Position numbers and translations under genes: made by a program. DNA of 62,500 nt from Mesostigma viride. Taxonomy: Eukaryota; Streptophyta; Mesostigmatophyceae; Mesostigmatales; Mesostigmataceae. Below are positions 21,235 through 29,326 of the stretch, piece after piece (the stretch's first letter is position 1; each line of letters starts with the position of its first letter). The notes under the pieces were generated by a model. The model saw only the letters and a list, made by a program, of their open reading frames with translations, was not told the origin of the DNA and ran no database searches. The stretch is from the NCBI GenBank assembly GCA_009746045.1, contig RPFO01000084.1, positions 492,348-554,847 of the forward strand, written 5' to 3'.

Positions 21235-21493
21235 CCATGGCGTGCTCCCATATGCTCACGTGACACAGTCACGTGTCTTTTAATTAATTAATGGCGTGCC
21301 CCAGGCCGCATGCACGCGGCCGGGGGCCCGCCATCCGTGGACTTTTCGTGATAGGCTAGGCATGGACGTGTGCATGCTACCCTACTCCGTACCCTGCTCC
21401 GTGACTCCCCAACGGGAGCACAATTAATTAATGCTACCCTAGATGGGACGGGCTCAGGCCCGGGCAGCCTCCTGGTTTGTCTGTCTGTAGTAT
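21235..21493 (+). repeat. Mosaic of LINE tail fragments (target of the full-length LINE B)
   Basis: Contains a LINE B tail in plus orientation (hairpin CACGTGACACAGTCACGTG at 21257-21275, then TTAATTAATTAA), a LINE A-type tail (CTCCCCAACGGGAG then AATTAATTAAT at about 21400-21432), and a plus-strand LINE B 3' UTR piece (GGGCAGCCTCCTGGTTTGTC) into which the complete LINE B inserted. Confidence 0.75.
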
Positions 21494-21586
21494 TAATTAA
21501 TTAATTAATAGACACGTGACTGCGTCACGTGAGCATAAGTCCTCAGTGGGAGGGGAACATGGGATGGAATGGATGGTATAAGCTAT

Positions 21587-24500
21587 CTAGGTCCTAGTTA
21601 CAGGGGTGTGGGCACCGCGGCCCGAATCGCTATGAATGCCATACTTGGTCACACGCGGAGCCCCCACAGGCTTGGGGGTGGTCTCCTTCATCACTACTTG
21701 CCATCTATCCTTGCGCACCATCTGCCTCCATATTACAGACAAACCAGGAGGCTGCCCGGGGGTGAGCCCGTCACGTCTAGTGTAGCACATGTCCATGCCG
21801 AGTCTATCACGAAAAGTCCACGGGTGGCGGCCCTGCCGCGCGCGGCCGGGGGCACGCCAGGTGAGGACATATCGCCCAGGCTGGGCGGGCTTGGTGCCAG
21901 CTAGTCTATCTGATGTATCTACCTGATCTGTGCGGGCCAGGTGCCCGGCTAGGCCCAGGCGCCTGTGCCTAATAATGTGGGAAACATAGGGCAAATCAGC
22001 GTACAAATCCTCATTACTAATGTGCAAACCAAAGGGGATGTTAAGGGCCTTGCGCAGCATCTTGGTGACGGCGCCGTCGAGTCGTTGCTCCAGCTCCTGC
22101 ATCAGTGTCCACGTCTCGGCGCCGTAGGTCAGGATCGTCAGAATGACGACCTTGAAGAGGTCACGCTTGACGATCCGGGGTAGGGCGGGGTTGCTCCACC
22201 AGCGGCGGTGGTCATGGAGGTGCGCCCACGCCATGCCGATCCGTGTCGTCATGTCGTCCTCGCAGTCAGGAAGCCAACTGCCGAGCAGCTTGAAGCGGCC
22301 TGAAGTAGGGTAGTTGACCTCGGCATCGTCTAAGAGGCGGAGTGTGGGTGGGGGCCCTGCCATGCCGAGGGCCAGGGCCTCCGTTTTGGGGCTGATTTCT
22401 AGACCAACCGCCCGAGCCTCGAGCGCCAGGCAGTCCAGCCAAAGTTGGGCAGACTCCGGCTTCTCGATGAGCGTGATGTCGTCGGCATAAATGAGGTCAG
22501 CTAGTAAATTCTGCTTGTTAGTCGGCCCCCCTTCCCCAAGCTCGTTCGTGATCGCTAGGCCAGGGGCACGGCCTGCAATGCTAGCAAAGCGAGCACGTGC
22601 CTGGCGCATAACATAATCCACTACAATAATAAACAGGTACGGCGACAGGACGCAACCCTGCCAGACGCCGGTCTGCAGTGGGCAGGGCGGGGTTATGCCG
22701 TGCTGAGTGCGCACCGAAGTGGTGGACCCCTCATACAGCGTGCGGATGACGGTAATCAGGGGAGTGGGGACGCGAGCGCGAGCAAGTACAGCCCATAGAG
22801 CGTCCCAGAGGACAGAATCAAAAGCCTTGATGAAGTCGACGAAGATCAGGATGGCGGGAAACTCACCAGGTTGCAGGAGAGCGATTTCCTCGAAGAGGCG
22901 ACGCGCGACGAAGATGGCCATGACGGTGTTGCGCCCAGGACGGAAGCCCATTTGACTTTCCCCAAGGTGACAGTCGAGAGCAGAACGAAGGCGGTTGAGG
23001 ATCATGCGCATGAACAACTTAAGTGCGGCGCTCTGGATGCAGACTCCTCTGTAGTTGGCGGGGTCGTCAGGGGAACCTTTGTTTTTGTACAGCATAATAC
23101 GGTAGCTGTGCTGCCACTCAGGAATCGGCGGCGCGTCGGCAAGCAGGATCCGGTTGCAGACGTCAAGCAGGAACCCCGTGAGCGCCGTCAGCTTAATCAC
23201 CGGGGCTGGGAGCTGGTCAGGTCCAACGGCAGCATAGAAGCGGAGTTGCTTGGCGGCGGTGCTCAGCTCGAGCTCGGTGAACGGCGGGAGCTCGTTGGGG
23301 TGGGCCAGGGGTTCCGTCAGGGCTGGGTACGTGTAGTCCTGCTCAGCGGCGGGCGGCGTGGGCGGCGCAGGGACGTCCGCCGGTGCTACTGCCAGGCGTG
23401 CGGCCGCCAGAGGGCCAAGCGGCGGAGGCGGCGGGGGGGCGCCGAGCAGCCGGGACTGGGAGGAATACCACTGGTTGAGCTGCTGCTGCGGTGAGCCAGA
23501 GAGCGTCCGCGGCGCCGGCTGCGCGCCGCCGGCGGGCCGTTGGGCGTGACGCAGGCGGGTCCAGGCGTACTTGCCGTGCTGGTCCTTGAGGTGGGCGAAG
23601 TACTCGCGGACATGAAGGTCCTCCTGCTCCTTGGTCGCCTGCCGGATGGCCGAGTGGTAATCGGCTTTGAGGCGGGCGTAGCGGGCGGGGTCGCGGTTGT
23701 CGCGCAGGGCTTGCCGGGCCTGGATGACGGCGGGGAGCCGGTGCAGGCTGGTGAAGCGGGGCGGGCGGCGGGGGGGCAGTAGGGCCCCGGCCGCGGGCAG
23801 CTTGTCAGCGAGGTGCCGAAGGGCCGATGCCGGGCCGGCAGCGAACAGCTGGGCGTGGCTGGCCGGGATGTCCAGCGCGTCGACGAACGCCTCTGCGGCG
23901 CGCTTGTGGGCGCGTTTTTCAGGGAAGTCCTCCAGAGCGTCGTCAGATTTCTCGAGCAACTGAAGTGTGCGCAAATCAGGTGGTGCCACGTGCTTACGAA
24001 AGGGCGAGGGGAATCGCAGGCGGATGCGGGCGGTGACGATGCGATGATCGGAGCGCACCAGGGGGATCACATGCGAGCGAGCAGCTAGTACAGATCCTTG
24101 ATGACGCTTGCGCATTACAACATAGTCAATGCAGCGTTCAGTGCCAGTTGGCGAGGTGTGTGTGACCAAAGCATCTGGACTATGTGGAAAGCGGGTGTTG
24201 GCAGTGACCAAATCGCATGTCGTAAGCAAATCAGCAAAAAGTTCGGTGTTGGCATTGGAGACCGTACCGTTGGGGGCGTGCTGACATCCGCCAGTACCCG
24301 GTGGTAGCGTGGCGTTGGCGTCCAGCAGCAGAGCGAGGTAGTTGCGACCAGGGATGCCGTTCGCCAGGTTCTCCAGCGCTGCAAAGAAGTCCTTGCGGTC
24401 TTGTTCTGGGTGGCCGGAGTGGGGTGCGTAACCAACGCCCACCGTCAGGGCGTAGGTCGAGTGGCCCTCCATCGAATGAAAAGTGGCCACGAGGAGCCGA

Positions 24501-25219
24501 GCGTTGACCAGCTGGGGTTCGCCCATGTGGCGTACGGCGAGCGGGGAGCAGAGGAGACCGACGCCCCCGTTCCCGGTGCCGTCGCCGCCTCCGTAGTAGA
24601 ACCGCCAGCCGTCGATGTCGTCAGCAACAAGGGCAGTTGATCCGCGGGCCGATGCAGTGCGCCTGTGTTCTTGGATTCCCAGGATGGCGATATTATTGTC
24701 GATGCAGAAACCAATAAGATTGGAGACTCGATGGCACTGACAGTCGTCACTGCGCAGGCAGTGACAGCGGTCAGCGTCGGGCTGGAGCGTGCGGGCGTTG
24801 AAGGTGGCGATGACCAAGGGCGCGCGTTGACCGAAAAGGGGGGTGCAGGCGGGGGTGGGGGCGGAGATGGAGCAGGGTGGTGATGGGGGTGGGGGTGGAG
24901 GTGGTGGGGTAGGGGGGGCGGGTTGGGGACTTATGCTTTCAATCACCATTTCGATTCTTCCTGCCAACGCGTCGAGGCGACGCCGACGGTTGGCTCGGGT
25001 GGCCAGGTAGAATGAGTTTGCGTCTGCACGCATAAGAAATGCGTGCAGTCTGAGGAGGTTTCGGAGGCGGCCGCGCGAGGCGGGGCTAACCTGGCTCACT
25101 GCCGACCCGTTGCTCTCTCTCCGACAGCCCGAGGGCTGCGAAGGCAAAGGGGCGGGAAGGGGAGTTAGGCAGATCCCACTGCTAGAGCCGCGGAGCCGCG
25201 GGGCCGCGAGCGTCGTCAT
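21587..25219 (-). CDS. LINE B ORF2: apurinic endonuclease / reverse transcriptase
   Basis: 1210 aa, start ATG at 25219. The N-terminal APE-type endonuclease (about residues 135-395) keeps FNART (around 140), QEHR, GVGYAP, LLDANAT, THTSPTGTERCIDYV and RSDHRIV (SDH around 390), the nicking domain used for target-primed reverse transcription. A Pro/Ala-rich linker follows. The reverse transcriptase (about 640-960) keeps FVDFIKAFDSV (from 793), GVWQGCVLSPYLF, YADD (911-914) and FKLLGSWL. The C-terminus has the YGAETW and RRLGLAGHLAR motifs common in LINEs. No RNase H or CCHC knuckle is evident. It is translated from the same RNA as ORF1, upstream by 60 bp. Confidence 0.95.
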   Translation of the reverse strand: MTTLAAPRLRGSSSGICLTPLPAPLPSQPSGCRRESNGSAVSQVSPASRGRLRNLLRLHAFLMRADANSFYLATRANRRRRLDALAGRIEMVIESISPQPAPPTPPPPPPPPSPPCSISAPTPACTPLFGQRAPLVIATFNARTLQPDADRCHCLRSDDCQCHRVSNLIGFCIDNNIAILGIQEHRRTASARGSTALVADDIDGWRFYYGGGDGTGNGGVGLLCSPLAVRHMGEPQLVNARLLVATFHSMEGHSTYALTVGVGYAPHSGHPEQDRKDFFAALENLANGIPGRNYLALLLDANATLPPGTGGCQHAPNGTVSNANTELFADLLTTCDLVTANTRFPHSPDALVTHTSPTGTERCIDYVVMRKRHQGSVLAARSHVIPLVRSDHRIVTARIRLRFPSPFRKHVAPPDLRTLQLLEKSDDALEDFPEKRAHKRAAEAFVDALDIPASHAQLFAAGPASALRHLADKLPAAGALLPPRRPPRFTSLHRLPAVIQARQALRDNRDPARYARLKADYHSAIRQATKEQEDLHVREYFAHLKDQHGKYAWTRLRHAQRPAGGAQPAPRTLSGSPQQQLNQWYSSQSRLLGAPPPPPPLGPLAAARLAVAPADVPAPPTPPAAEQDYTYPALTEPLAHPNELPPFTELELSTAAKQLRFYAAVGPDQLPAPVIKLTALTGFLLDVCNRILLADAPPIPEWQHSYRIMLYKNKGSPDDPANYRGVCIQSAALKLFMRMILNRLRSALDCHLGESQMGFRPGRNTVMAIFVARRLFEEIALLQPGEFPAILIFVDFIKAFDSVLWDALWAVLARARVPTPLITVIRTLYEGSTTSVRTQHGITPPCPLQTGVWQGCVLSPYLFIIVVDYVMRQARARFASIAGRAPGLAITNELGEGGPTNKQNLLADLIYADDITLIEKPESAQLWLDCLALEARAVGLEISPKTEALALGMAGPPPTLRLLDDAEVNYPTSGRFKLLGSWLPDCEDDMTTRIGMAWAHLHDHRRWWSNPALPRIVKRDLFKVVILTILTYGAETWTLMQELEQRLDGAVTKMLRKALNIPFGLHISNEDLYADLPYVSHIIRHRRLGLAGHLARTDQVDTSDRLAGTKPAQPGRYVLTWRAPGRARQGRHPWTFRDRLGMDMCYTRRDGLTPGQPPGLSVIWRQMVRKDRWQVVMKETTPKPVGAPRVTKYGIHSDSGRGAHTPVTRT

Positions 25220-25279
25220 TGATAGGAGAGAAGGGTTCGCAGCGCGGGCTCCGGCTCAGGTGCAAAGCGAACGAATTTA

Positions 25280-26686
25280 TTAGGGGGACGGCCAAGCCTG
25301 GCAGCCATACCTGAGCTGAAGTTGCCCCGGCGGATCCCCACACGTGCTGGGGAGCAGGTGACCGTCGATGCCGGTGGCGATGGCGGTGACGGCGGGGGCC
25401 GAGCAGGGGGGCTGGGGCGCTGGCACGGCGGTATCCATGGGGGTCGCCGTCATTGGAGGAAGGTCCTGGCCGTTAATGCGGACGATGAAGACGCCATTAA
25501 AGAGGCGGGCATAGATGCTGCACCGTAGTTGCGGGTTGGCCTGCTTGGCTGCCCGAGCCTCGTGGACCTCCGGCCGGTTCAAAGCGGCAGCCCGGGCCTC
25601 AAGCTGCTCCGGGGTATAGTAATCGTCGATGCTCAGTTGGGTATCGTGGAGGTTCCGGCGGGCCTTCTGCACCTGCAGTTTGTCCTCCTTGCGGTGGAAT
25701 TCCACCAAGACAGGGGCGGTGGGGCCGCCGAGCCGTCGTGCCGTTTTGATGACGACGCTTTGGGCCACGCCGAGCTTCCCCAGGAAGGGGTCGCCCCGGA
25801 GGTAGGTGCCCAGGCGTGCATCGTTGACGTTCGAGGGGACGCCACGTACCACAATACTGCATGAGCGAATGGGTTCGTGCATAGCATCCCTTGTGCTGGC
25901 CTTGACGGCTGTTTTGATTTCGTTGATGAGCTCCGTAGGGTTCTGAAGCGTGGCGGCATAGGTGGTCTTGGCAGGAGTTATGGAGGCGGCAAGTTGTTGC
26001 TGGAGCTGGTGGAGGAGCTGCTGCTGCTGCTGCAGCCCTGCTGCAATGTGGGTGATGGCGGAGTGGATGGAGGTGTCGGCGTGTGAGGAATGGGCGTGGT
26101 GGGTGGCGAGGTGGTTGTGGACAGGGTTGAGGGCAGCGTTGAGGAGGGGAGGGAGGCGATCGAAGCACGTATTGGCGACTTGCTTGGCGGTGATGTTGAT
26201 GGCGGCCGCAACAGTGGGGTCGGCTCCCAGGTCCAGAGAGGCCATGACAAAGCGCTCAAGGGCGCTGTCGGAAAGACGGGAGCACGTCCACCAGACTGCG
26301 AGGCAGAGGTCAGTGTCGTCGGGGTCGTCGTGGAGAAAGTCCGACAGGTGGGTAACCTGTTGGTTGCAGTCCCGGATCTCGCACTTTTTCTCGGCAGCCA
26401 GGTGCAGGATGGTGAGGGCGGCAGCTCGGGACAGGCGCATGATGGCGTTAAGGCCTGGCCATTTGCCAGGTAAAAATGCGGCAGCTTCCTCGGCAGAAAA
26501 GGCCTCCTCGCGGGTATCCATGGCAAGGTCGCTGTTCGGCGGAGCGGTGGAGTGGAGCGGCTGGATGCTGACAGTGGCGTCCGGCATAGCGTGCAAGGGT
26601 GTTTCCAATGACGCCATGGCTTCGTCAGCGAGTTGGTGCAGGGCCGCGGACGCTTGTGATTGCTGGGATGAGTCGTATTCCGCCAT
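25280..26686 (-). CDS. LINE B ORF1: RNA-binding/chaperone-type protein
   Basis: 468 aa from ATG at 26686, ending 60 bp before ORF2. Residues about 1-215 are Ala-rich and helical; a Gln/His-rich stretch (GLQQQQQLLHQLQQQLAAS) suggests a coiled-coil or oligomerisation segment; about 280-370 (SIVVRGVPSNVNDARLGTYL, VLVEFHRKEDKLQVQKARR) looks like the RRM-type domain of L1-like ORF1 proteins; a Pro-rich tail follows. By family it would coat the element RNA and act as a nucleic-acid chaperone. It shows no obvious similarity to the half-LINE ORF1 apart from the general RRM plan. Confidence 0.88.
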   Translation of the reverse strand: MAEYDSSQQSQASAALHQLADEAMASLETPLHAMPDATVSIQPLHSTAPPNSDLAMDTREEAFSAEEAAAFLPGKWPGLNAIMRLSRAAALTILHLAAEKKCEIRDCNQQVTHLSDFLHDDPDDTDLCLAVWWTCSRLSDSALERFVMASLDLGADPTVAAAINITAKQVANTCFDRLPPLLNAALNPVHNHLATHHAHSSHADTSIHSAITHIAAGLQQQQQLLHQLQQQLAASITPAKTTYAATLQNPTELINEIKTAVKASTRDAMHEPIRSCSIVVRGVPSNVNDARLGTYLRGDPFLGKLGVAQSVVIKTARRLGGPTAPVLVEFHRKEDKLQVQKARRNLHDTQLSIDDYYTPEQLEARAAALNRPEVHEARAAKQANPQLRCSIYARLFNGVFIVRINGQDLPPMTATPMDTAVPAPQPPCSAPAVTAIATGIDGHLLPSTCGDPPGQLQLRYGCQAWPSP

Positions 26687-26700
26687 ATCGAGCTGAAAAA

Positions 26701-27073
26701 ACAGCGATATTTGCTGGGCAGGGCGGTGCCGGTATCTTCGGAAATATTGAGCGATAGCTGGAGAAAATTATATCAGCGTGTTCGTCTTCAAAAGACGAGT
26801 CTAATGCAACCAACCCGATGAAGTTTCATGGCCGGAGTCAAAAGTTATGAGCATTCTCGTATATTGCAACAGCGATATTTGCTGGGCAGGGCGGTGCCGG
26901 TATCTTCGGAAATATTGAGCGATAGCTAGAGAAAATTATATCAGCGTGTTCGTCTTCAAAAGACGAGTCTAATGCAACCAACCCGATGAAATTTCATGGC
27001 CGGAGTCAAAAGTTATGAGCATTCTCGTATATTGCAACAGCGATATTTGCTGGGCAGGGCGGTGCCGGTATCT
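26701..27073 (-). promoter_or_regulatory. LINE B 5' UTR: 168-bp tandem monomers
   Basis: ACAGCGATATTTGCTGGGC begins at 26701, 26869 and 27037, giving two full 168-bp monomers and a 37-bp partial at the 5' end. The monomers are nearly identical. They sit directly upstream of the ORF1 start on the minus strand. Tandem 5' monomers act as internal promoters in some L1 families (mouse A/F types, established knowledge); a promoter role here is inferred. Confidence 0.8.
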
Positions 27074-27085
27074 TGTCTGTAGTAT

Positions 27086-27345
27086 GGAGGCTGATTAATT
27101 AATTAATTAATACACACGTGACTGCGTCACGTGAGCATAAGTCCTCAGTGGGAGGGGAACATGGGATGGAATGGATGGTATAAGCTATCTAGGTCAGATG
27201 GCTTGCAAGGATAGGTGGCATTGAAGTAGTGATGAAGGAGACCACCCCCAAGTCAGTGGGGGCTCCGCGTGTGACCCAGTTTGGCATTCATAGCGATGCG
27301 GGCCGCACGTGGTGCCCACAACCCTGTAACTAGGTCTTAGATCAT
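27086..27345 (-). repeat. Older LINE B 3' fragment (right of the insertion)
   Basis: GATTAATTAATTAATTAA followed by hairpin CACGTGACTGCGTCACGTG (27115-27133) and diverged, internally rearranged LINE B 3' UTR and ORF2-end sequence (minus strand). Confidence 0.75.
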
Positions 27346-27369
27346 TAGCTCCATCCATCCTGGGTACAT

Positions 27370-27690
27370 ATGCCCCTAAAACCCCTCAGGCTCCGGGAGA
27401 CCGGGCCTTCATATTCTCGACCAAACTGGCGCCTCCAAGCCTATCTGTGGCCACTGGACCATGGGGCAGCCCTACTGCACCCCTATGCTTTTGCTATGTC
27501 GAAGATTTATTGCACCCTCAGGGGACGCCCCGGATCGTTTCGAGGGGTCCGATTGAGCTCCCTGTGGCATGAGGGAAGGAGGGGGTCTCTGCCGGCCTGA
27601 CCGCTGTGCACACTCAGGGCCGGATTAAAAGCACTCTGGTGCTCCGTGACTCCCCAATGGGAGCACGTGTTCAATTCATTCATTCATTAA
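27370..27690 (+). repeat. LINE A / half-LINE-type 3' fragment
   Basis: Plus-strand fragment. The left part shares the QAYLWPLDHGAALLHP-encoding repeat with 17030-17370; the right part has the family tail (GTGCTCCGTGACTCCCCAAT, then GGGAGCACG) followed by a degenerate TTCATTCATTCATTAATTAG. 27700-29230 shows no gene I can support. Confidence 0.65.
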
Positions 27691-29059
27691 TTAGTGCATG
27701 TTCAACATGCTATTTTTAAAGACAACGTTAGTGATTACAGATGATCTTGAGCTGATCGAAGTTGGCCAGCATTCTGAAGGCTTCTCAATGGATGGTATAC
27801 TGCTTGCATGCACGGGTGTGCATACGATCGATACTCAGTTTTCTTATGCAAATAAATTAATGACATTTCTTAAGTGTAAGTAAACACTACCTTGAAAATC
27901 GTTCATGGTTAGCAGGAGTTATTTCTGGCTAGAAATTAAATAGATATACAAGGTAGGTACATCAGCTATGCATTTTCCGAACATGCCGTGGACGGAATCG
28001 GGCAAGCAATTAAAGTACAAAGATGATTACCCTATCATTAAAAAATGCCTGGCCATGCATGCGTCGATTGGACGCTAATCATATTGATGGCAAGCATGAT
28101 CGTTTCGGACAACTGTATTGTACAAGAGGATGCTTGAGCTGGCACACACGCATTACATGGCTAGGCAGACACCTTGAATGGAGCTTCAATAAGCGCGGTC
28201 AATCCATGGATGCAATCTGCCACCCTTCAACGAGTAGAGAGATGCCCAGGCCAGCCAGGAACATCCAGTGGATAGACAGTAAATGCACCTGATCTGCCAT
28301 CTTATGACGAAAACCTTGGGTCAGGCATAGAAGAGGAGGGAACCCCTTCGATGACTGGTTTACCACGGCCCCACCACGCCCCGCACCATGCCTAACTTGC
28401 CCCCTTTCCCCCTCAGCATTCCCTCCGCAGATAGCTGCCCTGGTGCACAACTGCCATGGGTTCACTATACAAATTCAAGGTGTTCTCAACACCTTACGCT
28501 GTCCATCCGGAGTACCAGACCCGGGTGGCGATTACCGGGAACTTCTGCCTCCCACGGCCATGGCTTTGACGCAGTGCACACACGGCATTGCTTGCTTACA
28601 AGCAGCATATCCGTGCAATACAATGTGTAGCTGGAACCTTGCAAGGTGCAAGGTGATGGGAATCATTCAAATCACCCAGATGTGGATTGTGGCCCAACCT
28701 CGTTCCCCGCAGATGTGCCACCCCCTCGCCCACCTGTAAGAGCAAACCCCAGACCCACGCTTCTGGAGACATTCAAGCTGCCCAAGCTCCTCCATTCTTG
28801 ATTCTTCCATGCCCATGCTCCACATCCACCCTTGCTGAGCAAATCCGGGCAGCGCGAAAAGAAAGAGAGAAAAAAGAAATTCTCAGAATGCTCGCTTCGC
28901 CAGCGGGCTAAAGCTCAGACCTCAGGCCCGTGGCAGACCCCATGCCCATTGCACCCATCCGTTCCAACCCATCCCACCATTCCTCATCATCAACAGACTG
29001 CGACATCGCGCCAAGCATGAAAGGGGTGTAACAGACCGCCACAAAAGCGCCAGGTCAAT

Positions 29060-29110
29060 CGCCCACCGTGACGTCATCACGCTGGATTGATCGTCGTCAT
29101 GACGTCAACG
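29060..29110. promoter_or_regulatory. Two CRE/bZIP-type palindromes
   Basis: GTGACGTCATCAC and ATGACGTCAACG each contain TGACGTCA, the symmetric bZIP/CREB site. They lie about 200 bp downstream of the PP2C stop codon, so any role in that gene is doubtful; annotated only as a motif match. Confidence 0.3.
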
Positions 29111-29231
29111 CTCCAGGCTCGATAGTCCCGGCCACGTCACAAGCTGAAGATAGTCCAGCTAGTCCAGCTAGTACAGCTAGGACTTCCTTCCAATGCAAGG
29201 CCTCTGGCATCCTTTTTGCAACTATCGGGTA

Positions 29232-29326
29232 ATCAGCATGCCGCCATGACATCAGCACGCCACCATGACATCAGCACGCCACCATGACATCAACGCGCCA
29301 ACATGACATCAACGCGCCAGGTTGAC
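29232..29326. repeat. 19-bp minisatellite starting at the PP2C stop codon
   Basis: Five units (ATCAACGCGCCAGGTTGAC and variants such as ATCAGCACGCCACCATGAC). The unit at 29308-29326 encodes the last residues and TGA stop of the PP2C gene on the minus strand; the four further copies extend into its 3' UTR. Confidence 0.85.

Larger units (their letters stand above)
21494..27073 (-). mobile_element. Complete non-LTR retrotransposon 'LINE B' with two intact ORFs
   Basis: A 5.58-kb element on the minus strand. 5' end at 27073 with 168-bp monomers, ORF1 26686-25280, 60-bp spacer, ORF2 25219-21587, short 3' UTR, hairpin CACGTGACTGCGTCACGTG (21513-21531) and a TTAATTAATTAATTAA tail. It is flanked by TGTCTGTAGTAT at 21482-21493 and 27074-27085, a 12-bp target-site duplication. 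Both ORFs lack stops or frame breaks and keep catalytic motifs, so it looks recent and possibly competent. No LTR, integrase or RNase H is seen. It landed in an older plus-strand LINE B fragment. Confidence 0.93.

Noticed and set aside
21587-25219. Group II intron or telomerase-type reverse transcriptase
   Set aside because: An APE endonuclease domain upstream of the RT, a separate ORF1, target duplications and a LINE-type C-terminus identify a non-LTR retrotransposon.
28388-28911. Small plus-strand frames between LINE debris and PP2C
   Set aside because: No conserved motif, no consistent splice sites, compositionally like intergenic DNA.
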